DNA of 64,000 bases, taken from positions 1,674,001-1,738,000 of the forward strand of contig NZ_CP023315.3 in the NCBI RefSeq assembly GCF_002310375.3, given 5' to 3'. Position 1 is the first letter of the stretch. The number at the start of each line of letters is the position of its first letter. The stretch is from Caulobacter vibrioides. Its GTDB lineage: Bacteria; Pseudomonadota; Alphaproteobacteria; Caulobacterales; Caulobacteraceae. The position numbers and the translations under genes were made by a program. Shown here piece after piece: positions 1 through 8,730 of the stretch. The notes under the pieces are model-generated. The model saw only the letters and a program-made list of their open reading frames with translations. It had not been told where the DNA came from and did no database searches.

Positions 1-1
1 A

Positions 2-1330
2 CGGATCGCCGCGCTGGGCGGGGAGATTGCGCGTCTTTTTCCTGACTATGCACGCCTGGCCGACCCCAGCCCCTTGAGTGTCGCGGAGGCTCGTAACCTC
101 CTGGGTGACGACGAGGCGCTTTTTGTCCTGACCTCGACGCCGGCGGCGGTCTTTGTCTGGGTGGTGACCGCGCAGGCGGTGGATTGGCGGCGCGTCCCTA
201 TTGGTTCGCAGGCCCTAACGGCGGCCATCGCCAAGCTGCGCGCGCCGCTTGATCCCGAACAGCCCGGCCGCTTTGATCGTCGCGCCGCCTTTGACCTTTA
301 TACCCAGCTCCTGGCCCCCTTCGCCCCCGTGGCAGGCAAGAAATCTCACTGGATCTTCGCCACCTCAGGACCTCTGCTGGCCCTGCCATTGGGGGTGCTC
401 GTGGCCTCTCCGCCCAAGGGGCAGGACCGCGACTATGCAGCGCTTCGCGATACGTCGTGGCTAGCCACGCAGCACGCGCTTTCGGTCCTACCGTCGACGG
501 CCTCGCTACGCGCCCTGCGGTGCGCGATCCGCGATGCAGCCGGTCGCTGCACGAGTGCGCCAGCGCGCGCGCGAAGCCGGAAATTGGCGGGTTTCGGCGC
601 GCCAACCCTGCTGGGCGACGCGGCGACCTACCGCGGCGGTCCGTGCAAGCGATCGCGCGCCAGCGATCCGCGGTGGGAGGGCGACCAGAGCGCGCTCGAG
701 ACCCTCTGCCCCCTGCCGGCGGCGGGTGACGAACTGCGGGAGATCGCGCGGACTGTGGGCGCGCCCGAGACCTCGTTGCGACTGGGTCCCCAGGCGACCG
801 AGGCGTCGGTCCGCGATGCGCCTTTGGACGATGTCGAGATCATCGCCTTCGCCACTCATGGCTTGCAGCCTGGCCAAGTGCGCACGGAGGCGGGACTGGT
901 ACTAACGCCGCCTCGTTTGCAAGCGCCACCCGCCAAGCCGAGCCAGACCGATGATGGCTATCTCGCCGCCTCGGAAATCGCCCAGCTTAAATTCAACGCC
1001 GAGTGGACGATCCTGTCGGCCTGCAACACGGGCTATGACGGCGCCGCGCCGGAAGGTCTGTCCAGCCTCACGCGCGCCTTCATCTATGCGGGTTCACGCT
1101 CGTTACTGGTCTCGCAGTGGACGGTCGACGACATCGCCGCCGCGCGACTGACGAGCGGAGCCATCCAGGCTCTCCGTGACCGACGGGCGGCCACGCCGGC
1201 CCTGGCCCTGAAACTGGCGATGCAGGCGCTGATCACCGATCCGTCGGATCCTCGCCTGGCGCATCCGGCGCTGTGGGCGCCATTCGCCCTGGTTGGCGAA
1301 GGCCGTCTGACGCTCAGCGCCGACCGCTGA
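2..1330 (+). CDS. CHAT-domain peptidase-like protein (5' end outside window)
   Basis: The frame is open from the first bases of the window, so the N-terminus is missing; the TTG at 74 is only an internal candidate. The C-terminal half is a CHAT domain (caspase-like fold, clan CD). The expected histidine lies in FATHG (codon 857-859) and the cysteine in LSACNTG (codon 1022-1024), followed by the family-typical GLSSLTRAF and VSQWTVDD segments. CHAT proteins are usually proteases switched on by attached or partner repeat domains, and the missing part probably holds TPR-like repeats. The last 17 bases overlap the end of the convergent exported-repeat operon. Both catalytic residues are present, so activity is plausible; substrate and cell location are unknown. 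Confidence 0.85.
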   Translation, partial: RIAALGGEIARLFPDYARLADPSPLSVAEARNLLGDDEALFVLTSTPAAVFVWVVTAQAVDWRRVPIGSQALTAAIAKLRAPLDPEQPGRFDRRAAFDLYTQLLAPFAPVAGKKSHWIFATSGPLLALPLGVLVASPPKGQDRDYAALRDTSWLATQHALSVLPSTASLRALRCAIRDAAGRCTSAPARARSRKLAGFGAPTLLGDAATYRGGPCKRSRASDPRWEGDQSALETLCPLPAAGDELREIARTVGAPETSLRLGPQATEASVRDAPLDDVEIIAFATHGLQPGQVRTEAGLVLTPPRLQAPPAKPSQTDDGYLAASEIAQLKFNAEWTILSACNTGYDGAAPEGLSSLTRAFIYAGSRSLLVSQWTVDDIAAARLTSGAIQALRDRRAATPALALKLAMQALITDPSDPRLAHPALWAPFALVGEGRLTLSADR

Positions 1331-2381
1331 GCCGGACTCGAATGGCGTCCGCGTCCTCAAAGCGCCCCAGGATCATCAGGACATCATGGTGGAGCACCAT
1401 GATCGCTGATTTCACGCCGCTGTCGCATTGGCGGCAGGTCGACAGCCAGCGGCCAAGACTCTTGTCGGCCTCGTCCCAGCGCCGAAGGTCAAACAGCGCC
1501 TGACCTTCGCGAAGCGTGAGAAACTCATCGGGCTGGCCGCGTCCCTGAGCGACATTGTTCAGGCCTCGCCGCGCCGCTGACAGCGCCTCGTTGGGATAGC
1601 CCGCCGACCGCGCCGTGGTCGATAGGCGCTCGAGGATGGTCGACGACACCTGCGGATAGATGTCCGCGAACGCCGGTCGCTCGATGACCTCGGCCGCCCG
1701 GGTGAAATAGCCGTACGCGATCTTGTAGTTCGCCGCGCTCACCGCCGCGTGTCCGGCCTGCATGAGTCCTAACAAGGACGTTGGTTCGGGCGGTTGGGTT
1801 AAGGGAGCAGGCGGAGTGGAAAGACTTTCTGCTTCGCCGCCACGACCTGTCACGCGCAAGGCGAGATGTTCGACCAGCTTGCCGCGCGCCAAGCAGGCGT
1901 CGCCGCTGACCCGCGAGTCTTGGTACGCTAGGCGACCATAGGTCAGGGCGCGATCGAAACGCTGACGTGCGAAGGCGCTCTCGGCCAGGGTCGCTCGCCC
2001 TCGGCAGATCTGGACGCTATTGAGCTCGGCATAGTCGGGGTTTGGTGAGGTGGTCAGGACCTTGACGACGCCCTCAGCCATCGCCTCAGCGTCGGTCAGT
2101 CGCCCCATCGCCAGGAGGACATCCGCCCGGCGCAACTGGGGCCCGGCGACGCCGGGATGGGTGGGCGCCAGCTTGTAGATCGCGGCGTAGTGCTCCAGGA
2201 TCAGTAGTTGGCTCATCGCCTCCTGAAGGTCGCCCTTTTCGTACGCGACGAGCGCGGCTTCGTCGGCCACTCGGATGGTCTTGAGATCTTTCTCGATCGA
2301 CTGTGCGGCGACGGGAACCAAGCCGATGAGCAAAGCCGCGGCAAAGGTCAGGATGAGGGGTCGCAAGAGCGCTTTAATCAT
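1314..2381 (-). CDS. Exported TPR-like helical-repeat protein, small type, copy B
   Basis: The 355-residue product starts with a Sec-type signal peptide (basic MIKALLRP, hydrophobic stretch, cleavage near VAAQS). The rest is alpha-helical with TPR-like pairs such as YEKGDLQEA and LLAMGRLTDAEA, so it is probably a periplasmic scaffold. It is a paralogue of the protein at 3811-4842: both share the YxxGDL repeat, the RAxVLLAxGR segment, a CxxC near the C-terminus (CRQC here) and the ALFDxxRW helix. Its ATG overlaps the preceding stop by 4 bases, so it is translationally coupled as the last gene of the four-gene operon. No enzymatic motif was seen. Confidence 0.7.
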   Translation of the reverse strand: MIKALLRPLILTFAAALLIGLVPVAAQSIEKDLKTIRVADEAALVAYEKGDLQEAMSQLLILEHYAAIYKLAPTHPGVAGPQLRRADVLLAMGRLTDAEAMAEGVVKVLTTSPNPDYAELNSVQICRGRATLAESAFARQRFDRALTYGRLAYQDSRVSGDACLARGKLVEHLALRVTGRGGEAESLSTPPAPLTQPPEPTSLLGLMQAGHAAVSAANYKIAYGYFTRAAEVIERPAFADIYPQVSSTILERLSTTARSAGYPNEALSAARRGLNNVAQGRGQPDEFLTLREGQALFDLRRWDEADKSLGRWLSTCRQCDSGVKSAIMVLHHDVLMILGRFEDADAIRVRLSGRR

Positions 2382-3814
2382 CGTGCGCCGGCCCTTTCGC
2401 GGCTGGGGCTTGGCGCGGTGTCCCGGCTCTGGCGCCAGGCGGCTTCAAGCAAGTGGTCGGTGGTTTCACGGCGCTGTGCCGCGGCGACACTGTCTGACCC
2501 AACATTAGGCCAGGCTAGGCTGGCCAGCCGTTGGGCCGAGAGCGCCGCCCAAGGCTGACGCGCGTCCTCCAGCACGCTGGCCCAGGCGTCTAGCCAGCGC
2601 GCCAGTCGTTTGTCGGCCTGACCAAATGCCAGTCCCGACTGGGTCAGAACATCGTAGCCGCGGGCGGCGGGCGCGAAAGCGCCCCGCTTGGCCAGCACGC
2701 GAGCGCGGGTGGCCAGGATGCGCTCTTGAAGACTAATCGCCTGACCAAGGGACGCCCCGCTCTGCGCCCGCCGCGTCCCCACCGTCGCCTCATCCAGATA
2801 GTCGTCAGCTCGATCAAGGTCGCCCAGGGTCGCTAGGACATCGGCGAGCGCGGCCTTGACGGCGGCTAGGTCGGGATCGGTCGCCGGCAGGGCGATCGTC
2901 CCTCGCGCGATCGCCTTCTGAAAGATCGCGATGGCGCGTTGAGGATCACCGCACCGCGCATACTGGTCCCCAAGCCTTGTTTCGTAGGCCAGGAAATCGT
3001 CCGTCGACAGGTCGACGTCGACGCGCGCCGCCACCACCAAAGGCTCTAGCGACGCCACCACGCGGCGACAGTCGCCTTCGCCGAGATTTTCGACGATAGT
3101 GGCCGCGACCGAGAGTTTGACGTTGGCGTTGCGCGGCAGCAAGCGCAGGGCCTGCATCTGGGCTTCGAACGCCTCGTCCAGGCGGTACTGCAACGTCAAG
3201 ACCGTGCCAAACGCGAGATAGGCCTGGACCTTGAGAACGGCCGGGAGCGGCGCTCCGCTTTCGGCCTCATCGACCGCGTACCGGACGGTGACCAGAGCCT
3301 CGTCCAGGCGGTCAGCCTCGAGCATCGCCATGGTGGATGCGAGGTAGAAGTTGAGAAAGAAGGCGACCGTGACCGGAGCACGATCATCGTACAGGGACGC
3401 GAGCGGGTCCTCATCGCGTCCGACTTGGGCGATTTCTTCGGGCGACCCGAGCGTCGCCAGAAGCATACGCGCGACCAGGGCCCCAAGCCTTGGCGCTTCG
3501 CCCGACTCTCGCTGCAGGCTGACCGATGCGTGTGCTGCGGTCAGGGCCGCGGTCGGCGCAGGCCCGCCGCGGGTCAGGAAGGCCAGCAGACCCAGAGCGT
3601 CCGCGCGAGCTGCCAAGGCATTCGGCGGCAAGCTCTGCTCATACGCTCGCAAATCGGCGAGCGTAGTTTCGGTGGTGTCGGCGAGGGCGGCCATGAACAC
3701 CTGATCGCGGGCCGCGGTGCTCGCCGGCGCCTGACGGGCGTGCGCCGCCCCGCCCGCTCCGGCGAGGCCCAGGGCGATCAGCAAACCCAGGCGCCAGATC
3801 GCCGGCCTTCTCAC
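2378..3814 (-). CDS. Exported TPR-like helical-repeat protein, large type, copy B
   Basis: The 478-residue product has an N-terminal signal (MRRPAIWRLGLLIALG, cleavage near AHARQ) and then a long run of helical TPR-like repeats, for example ECF-like pairs around residues 215-300 (LDEAFEAQMQALRL, DPQRAIAIFQKAI). It is a paralogue of the protein at 4908-6296: the segment LGLLAFL...SGEAPRLGALVAR aligns with LGYLSFL...GGEPGFGVLIAR there. It overlaps the genes on both sides by 4 bases (ATGA), which shows tight coupling. It has no catalytic motif and is probably a periplasmic scaffold or sensor working with the small-type partner. Confidence 0.7.
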   Translation of the reverse strand: MRRPAIWRLGLLIALGLAGAGGAAHARQAPASTAARDQVFMAALADTTETTLADLRAYEQSLPPNALAARADALGLLAFLTRGGPAPTAALTAAHASVSLQRESGEAPRLGALVARMLLATLGSPEEIAQVGRDEDPLASLYDDRAPVTVAFFLNFYLASTMAMLEADRLDEALVTVRYAVDEAESGAPLPAVLKVQAYLAFGTVLTLQYRLDEAFEAQMQALRLLPRNANVKLSVAATIVENLGEGDCRRVVASLEPLVVAARVDVDLSTDDFLAYETRLGDQYARCGDPQRAIAIFQKAIARGTIALPATDPDLAAVKAALADVLATLGDLDRADDYLDEATVGTRRAQSGASLGQAISLQERILATRARVLAKRGAFAPAARGYDVLTQSGLAFGQADKRLARWLDAWASVLEDARQPWAALSAQRLASLAWPNVGSDSVAAAQRRETTDHLLEAAWRQSRDTAPSPSRERAGAR

Positions 3815-4842
3815 CGTTCGCTCGCCCCACGCACGAGCATGGCGTTCAGCGCCAGACGTTGCCGCTCCGCCGTCGCGAACTGGCCTAAGAGAATGGCCGT
3901 GTTTCTGCTCAGGTCTAGGATCGCTAACTGGTCGACGCGGCTGCAGTCGCCACAGGCGTTGACCGCGTCAAGCGCCGCCTGGCTCTCACGCCATCGGGCC
4001 TGATCAAACAGGGCCTCGGCCAATCTCAAGCGCACGACCTTGCTGGTCGGGTCCTCGCGCATCGCCGCCTGCGCCGAAGCCAAGGCGTCCGCGGCGTGGC
4101 CAGCGCGCAACTGCGCGCGCGACAGCGCTTCAAGCAGGGACGGGCGAGCCGCCTTGCGTACGCTCGAAAACCTTGGCGTCTCCAAGGCGGCCAGCGCTTC
4201 GTTCGCTAGAAGCGCTGATTGCGCGTGGTCTCCAACGCCGGCGGCGGCGTCGACCTCATTGATCAGATCGGCCAGCGACCCGGGCGGCTGTCGCGTGTAG
4301 ACACCCGTCGTTGGGCGAATGCTCTTCCAGCCTTCGCGTCCCTGACCCGCGACGCGCAACGCATAGTGCAGCGTGAGCACCGATTGCGACCAGCACTCGG
4401 AGCCCGGCACGGCCGAGCTTCTCGCCGACTTGGCCCAGTCGATCGCCGCTTCGAACCGATGCGCGGCAAATTCGATATTGGCCGTCACACGATCGGCAAA
4501 GCACACCAGGGTCGGAGTAAGACCTGCCGACCGCGCCGCTCGTGAACTCTGTTCTAGGACGTTGCGGGCGTTGTCCGACAGGGCCTTGGCGTCGTTCACC
4601 CGCCCCAGGGCCAGCAGCACCTCGGCGCGATGCGTCTCGATCCATGCCAGGGTGACCCCATCCTCCGCGCCGCTGGCGCGCTCGACGTAGGCGTACTGTT
4701 CCAGCGCCGTCTTCAGATCGCCCCGCGCATAGGCGGCCTGGGCCTGGTTGAAGGCAGCCACGCTGCTGGCCTGCGCCCAACTGGGGCCGGACGTCATCGG
4801 TCCGCCGAGTAAGGCCAAGCTAAATACAAGACCCTTCCACAC
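3811..4842 (-). CDS. Exported TPR-like helical-repeat protein, small type, copy A
   Basis: This 343-residue protein has a signal peptide (MWKGLVFSLALLGG, cleavage near SWAQA) and TPR-like helices (YARGDLKTALEQY, LLALGRVNDAKAL, ALFDQARWRESQ). It is the paralogue of the protein at 1314-2381, including the C-terminal CxxC (CGDC here), which could bind a metal or form a disulfide in the periplasm. It lies 65 bases after the large-type gene upstream and overlaps the next gene by 4 bases. The order large-small-large-small shows that a two-gene unit was duplicated in tandem. Function is unknown. Confidence 0.7.
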   Translation of the reverse strand: MWKGLVFSLALLGGPMTSGPSWAQASSVAAFNQAQAAYARGDLKTALEQYAYVERASGAEDGVTLAWIETHRAEVLLALGRVNDAKALSDNARNVLEQSSRAARSAGLTPTLVCFADRVTANIEFAAHRFEAAIDWAKSARSSAVPGSECWSQSVLTLHYALRVAGQGREGWKSIRPTTGVYTRQPPGSLADLINEVDAAAGVGDHAQSALLANEALAALETPRFSSVRKAARPSLLEALSRAQLRAGHAADALASAQAAMREDPTSKVVRLRLAEALFDQARWRESQAALDAVNACGDCSRVDQLAILDLSRNTAILLGQFATAERQRLALNAMLVRGASER

Positions 4843-4907
4843 GCGATCATCCCCCTACCCTGAAGAGAAGAAAGCGGGCGGTTCAGCTTCAGGTCAAGCG
4901 CCTTGCC

Positions 4908-6296
4908 TTAAGGGCGCGCCGCCGACCATGTCTCTTCCAGGTACCTGTCCAGCACGTCCCGGCGCGAACGGAGCAAGGTCGCGTTCGTCGTCGACGCCGG
5001 CAAGGCGGCCAGGCTCAATCGATAGGCGTTGAGCGCCTGAGAACTTTTGGCCCGGTGAAGCACCTCGGCCCAATCGGCGTAGTTAGCGTAGCGCTCGGCG
5101 GCTACGTCGGTTTGAGCGATGGCCTGATGAGCTCTGGCCGCGCCGGGAAGGTCGCCTCGCTCCAGCGCCAACTGAGCCTGTGTGCGCGAGATCATCCGTT
5201 GCAACAGCCTTATCTCCCGCCCGCTCGACGCTCTGGCGCGCGCGCCCGAATAGATGGCCTTGGCCGTACCCAAAAACGCTTCAGCCACCGGCGGGTCGGA
5301 AATGGTGATCTCGGCCATCAGGGCATGGATTAGGCCAAGATTTGGACTGAAGGCCGGCAGCACGGGCAGGGCCTGCTGGCGATAGTCTTTCAGGACATCG
5401 AAAGCTGCCTGCCAGTCTCCGCAGTCCTTGTAGGCGCGCGCCAGGCTGAAAACGTAGGGCGCTTGCTGGGCGAGGTCGGCATTCGGATCTTGCGCCTTGC
5501 GGACTTTGAACCCTTGGGCGGTCCGGCCCCAGGCCTCGCAGTTGAAGTCGTCGGCCAGACTTGTGGCGATCCCGGCGCGTAGTTCGACGTCGTCCTCGCT
5601 GGTGAGCGGTCCCAGGCGCAGCGCCTCGCTGAACGCTTCGAACGCCTCGATCGGGCGGCGCTGTGCGTTCAAAGCCATGCCCAAGGCGGCCAAGGCCCTG
5701 ATATGGATCCGCCTCGGGACGCGCGGGTCCGCCTCGGCCAGCGCCACCGCGCCATGCGCCGTACGCAAGGCCTCATCGGCGCGATCTTCAAGCAGGACGC
5801 GTCTGGAGTACCCTAAGAAGATGTCCGCCAGGAAGATTGTCGGCAGGCGCTCGGCTGATCGCGCCTGATACGCGCCAAGACGTCGAAAGGCTCGCCCCGC
5901 ATCGTCGTCAGTCGACGGGCGCAAACCCGCCACGACGACGCGCGCGATAAGGACGCCAAAACCAGGCTCGCCGCCCGCCTGCGCTTGCAACGCGATGGCG
6001 GCCGAGGCCATCTCTACCTTCTCTTCGTCGTCCGTCGTCGCCATCAGGAACGACAGATACCCCAGGCCGTCGGCCTGGGCCGCCAGCGTCTCCTTGGGGA
6101 GGGTATCGACATAAGCCTTCAGCGCCGACCACGATCGGTCGTCGCGCGACGCCAGCGCTTCGGTGACGAGACGTTCGAACGCTGTGGGCTCGGCGACCGC
6201 GTCGCGATCCCAACCGCGGGCGTTTGCGCCATTGCCACAGGCGACCATCGCTAGCGCTCCGATAACCGCTCCAAGCAAGCGTTGCAGTCCAGGCAC
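4908..6296 (-). CDS. Exported TPR-like helical-repeat protein, large type, copy A
   Basis: First gene of the four-gene operon, 462 residues. The N-terminus is hydrophobic and runs into AMVACGNG; the cysteine could be lipidated, although the -3 residue is methionine rather than the usual leucine, so a lipoprotein is possible but not certain. The mature part is helical with TPR-like repeats (RRPIEAFEAFSEALRLG is the clearest). It is the paralogue of the protein at 2378-3814. The 65-base gap to the next gene is the loosest join in the operon. The promoter should lie in 6297-6450. Confidence 0.7.
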   Translation of the reverse strand: MPGLQRLLGAVIGALAMVACGNGANARGWDRDAVAEPTAFERLVTEALASRDDRSWSALKAYVDTLPKETLAAQADGLGYLSFLMATTDDEEKVEMASAAIALQAQAGGEPGFGVLIARVVVAGLRPSTDDDAGRAFRRLGAYQARSAERLPTIFLADIFLGYSRRVLLEDRADEALRTAHGAVALAEADPRVPRRIHIRALAALGMALNAQRRPIEAFEAFSEALRLGPLTSEDDVELRAGIATSLADDFNCEAWGRTAQGFKVRKAQDPNADLAQQAPYVFSLARAYKDCGDWQAAFDVLKDYRQQALPVLPAFSPNLGLIHALMAEITISDPPVAEAFLGTAKAIYSGARARASSGREIRLLQRMISRTQAQLALERGDLPGAARAHQAIAQTDVAAERYANYADWAEVLHRAKSSQALNAYRLSLAALPASTTNATLLRSRRDVLDRYLEETWSAARP

Positions 6297-6744
6297 GCAT
6301 CTCTCCCCGGCCGGCTAGCGCATGTCAGAAGGGGAGGGCGCCTGATACCTTAGCGCAAGCACCATCGCATTCTATGGTCCTGTCAGCCTCTACACATGTC
6401 AGTCGTCAGGACATTAAATTAGCGTAGAGCGGGCCTCGTCCGGTGGGGGATATAAGGCGGCGAACCTCCAACGCGCCTTCCACCAACTCGAACAGCATTT
6501 GCTTGAGATCTACATCGGCTACCTAATATTCTATGCGCGGTTGAACACGGCCCAAGCCGATCCAATCCCTGCCGGCGTTACGGCGGGCCTTGAAGTCGGG
6601 GATCGGCCCCTTCTACTGGTATCCGTGTCTGGTCTAGCCGGACGGCGAGCGCCCATCAGCTACACCCCTCCATTCGTACCAGGTGCCGAAAGTCGTGTTC
6701 CTGGAGGTGTGCCAACTTCCGCTCATGGCGCACGGCCGTCGCGC
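6297..6744. other. Gene-free stretch between the repeat-protein operon and the HEPN gene
   Basis: About 450 bases without a convincing gene. The largest open frame (plus strand, near 6499-6762) lacks a ribosome binding site and protein-like composition. The part nearest 6297 must hold the promoter of the exported-repeat operon; several TGTCAG/GTCAGGACA words cluster at 6381-6415 but form no clean operator. The right end carries one copy of the dispersed repeat (6691-6732). Confidence 0.5.
6691..6732 (+). repeat. Dispersed intergenic repeat, copy 1
   Basis: Shares the TTCCTGGAGGTG core and the hairpin half (TGTGCCA ... TGGCGCA) with six other intergenic sites in the window. It lies 12 bases past the stop of the HEPN gene and has the same orientation as all the other copies. 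Confidence 0.75.
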
Positions 6745-8502
6745 CTACTGGAGGATGTTTAAGTCGAGTAGTTCCTTGCCGTAGCGCTCGATGAACCGCC
6801 GGGCGTGAGACATACCGTCTGCCAGCTCCGTGGCGCTGATCTCGTGCGCGCGGTGGATGATGCCGTCGCGGCGCCCCACAAGTGAACTGAGGTTATCGCG
6901 ATGCGGAAGGCGCGCCGGTGCGCGCAAGGTACCTATCCTTTGTAGCGCGTCCTGCAGAGCTCGGAGCGCCTCACGGACGCCTAGGGTTTCTTGTCCATTC
7001 TCGCGGAAGGCCGACAGTGCGAGGTCGTCTCGTCGTTCGAACACGCCATAGAGAAACATCTCCACGGCATGCACGCTGGCGATAGCGGCAAGTCGACGGT
7101 TGTTGGCGCCGCCTTCGAGCGCCCAGTCTTCCGCCTTCCGCATGAAGTCACGCGCCATGAGGAAGAACCCGTCCACCTGCGGCAACATCTCGCGGCGCGA
7201 AGAGATGTAGTCGACCACGCAGGCGGCCAAGAGGTCGTCAGGCCAGCCCTCCGCCGCCCATCCGCCGCGCGCTGTCTGCGCGGACATCAGCCAAGTTTCG
7301 GCTGCGTTGACCACATGGGCGATATCTTCCGCCGCGCCCGCGCGATGTACAGCCTCGAGCGAGACCAAGGTAGCTACGATGTCCGGGGCTTCCCCGGGAT
7401 GACGTGGAAAGGCACCAGACTCCGCCTGGACTTGCTCGACAAGCCAGTCAACGGCGCGCTCCGTGGCATCGTGGTAGCGGTCGTCGCCTAGGCGCTGCAA
7501 CGCGACTGTGGCCAGAGCTGTCGCTCGAAGATCAGGCGTCGCCCCATCAACTGCGTCCATCCAATAGCCTTGGGCATCCTGCATCCGAGCAAGGCGGTCG
7601 AGGACCATCGCCACTTCCCGCCGAAGGCGCGTCGCCAATCCGCGGCTCCTGGCCGCTCGCCAAAGCGGATATGCCAAGTGTTCGGCCGGAAGACTTCCCG
7701 GCGGCGCAGAACTTAAGGATGCGAGATAGCTCGCACACTCCGATTCTGCCGCCCTAAGCGTTACCGCTTCCGTACGACTTCCGTAGAGGTCGAGAAACCA
7801 AGCCAGCGAGAACCACCATTCAATTGACGGTCGCTCGTCGGAGTGCCGTGCGAGAACCGCTTCTACGGCGCGGCGACCTTCCGCGGTGCGCGGCTCGACG
7901 CCGAGGATCGGGTAGAATTCGGGCGTTGCCTTCTCAAGGAGGCGCGACGGTACGAACGCCAACGCGCGCTCTAACGACGGCGGAAACTCCTCAAGTTCGG
8001 CCTCGAGCTCTCGAACTTCGCGACGCGTCCCTTCTTCCAGTGCTTCGGCATATTGCGCCGCCACCACGGCGACGGTTCGCTGGGGGAGCTCCGGCGCGCC
8101 CCTGGCCAGGACATCGATCGGGATGTCGCCGTCTTTAATGGCCCAATGGGTTCGGTGTTGTTCGAAGGGCTCGATGTGGAGTTCAGTAGCCGCCAATAGC
8201 ACGTCAGCTCGCGGCAAGTAGGCATGCTGGGCATCCGGCTGAAACGTGAAGTTCAAGACCCCGCCGCGGCGGACAATGTTGCGCAGGCGTCCATGCCGCA
8301 CCGTGCGAACATTGGGTCCCGACGCACCCACTTCGTACATCAGGAGCGTTGGCATCGTCTCAAGCGCCTGCAAGCCCTCGGCCGTATTGATATCGATCGA
8401 GCCGCCTTCTTCGCCAGCGTACTCTCCAAATCGATCAAGGCTGAAGGTGAGGCTGCTGCCTTCCCACGTCTCACCGTTCCCCGAAACAATCAGATTGAAC
8501 AT
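6745..8502 (-). CDS. Three-part protein with alpha-toroid middle and C-terminal HEPN-like RNase motif
   Basis: This 585-residue protein stands alone. Residues 1-160 form a beta-rich N-terminal domain with a marked RTHWAIKDGDI motif; I recall similar N-termini on uncharacterised proteins but cannot name the family. Residues about 200-470 contain helical repeats of the prenyltransferase/terpene-cyclase toroid kind (QDAQGYWMD, TARGGWAAEGW). The last 120 residues are helical and include R545-D-G-I-I-H550, which fits the R[ND]xxxH catalytic motif of HEPN ribonucleases. Many HEPN proteins are toxins or anti-phage effectors, so an RNase that acts after sensing is a reasonable inference. No antitoxin gene is adjacent. 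Third-position G/C bias looks weaker than in its neighbours, and repeat copies flank both ends, suggesting acquired DNA. Confidence 0.7.
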   Translation of the reverse strand: MFNLIVSGNGETWEGSSLTFSLDRFGEYAGEEGGSIDINTAEGLQALETMPTLLMYEVGASGPNVRTVRHGRLRNIVRRGGVLNFTFQPDAQHAYLPRADVLLAATELHIEPFEQHRTHWAIKDGDIPIDVLARGAPELPQRTVAVVAAQYAEALEEGTRREVRELEAELEEFPPSLERALAFVPSRLLEKATPEFYPILGVEPRTAEGRRAVEAVLARHSDERPSIEWWFSLAWFLDLYGSRTEAVTLRAAESECASYLASLSSAPPGSLPAEHLAYPLWRAARSRGLATRLRREVAMVLDRLARMQDAQGYWMDAVDGATPDLRATALATVALQRLGDDRYHDATERAVDWLVEQVQAESGAFPRHPGEAPDIVATLVSLEAVHRAGAAEDIAHVVNAAETWLMSAQTARGGWAAEGWPDDLLAACVVDYISSRREMLPQVDGFFLMARDFMRKAEDWALEGGANNRRLAAIASVHAVEMFLYGVFERRDDLALSAFRENGQETLGVREALRALQDALQRIGTLRAPARLPHRDNLSSLVGRRDGIIHRAHEISATELADGMSHARRFIERYGKELLDLNILQ

Positions 8503-8610
8503 GAGGTACTCGAGGGCTCCCTGGGCGCGCCGATTGGACCATCACGCACCGATAGCAGACGGTCTTAGGATCTGAGTAGCGTCGAAAGGGGGTTTCTCGA
8601 TCTAGGTGCG

Positions 8611-8655
8611 GAACGTCCAGTTCCTGGAGGTGCGCCAACGGCAGCAATTGGCGCG
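8611..8655 (+). repeat. Dispersed intergenic repeat, copy 2 (best hairpin)
   Basis: Contains the perfect inverted repeat GCGCCAA (8632-8638) and TTGGCGC (8648-8654) with a 9-base loop, preceded by TTCCTGGAGG. It lies upstream of the HEPN gene start, so that gene is bracketed by copies 1 and 2. Confidence 0.8.
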
Positions 8656-8730
8656 CAATCGCCTGACGACGGAAGTGGGAGAAAATGTGGCTAAGGTCAG
8701 CACAGGAGACTACGCCCGCCGTCGTTGATC

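Noticed and set aside
6499..6762. An 87-codon plus-strand frame in the gap before the HEPN gene
   Set aside because: No ribosome site, random composition, and its end runs through the dispersed repeat and into the HEPN gene's 3' end.
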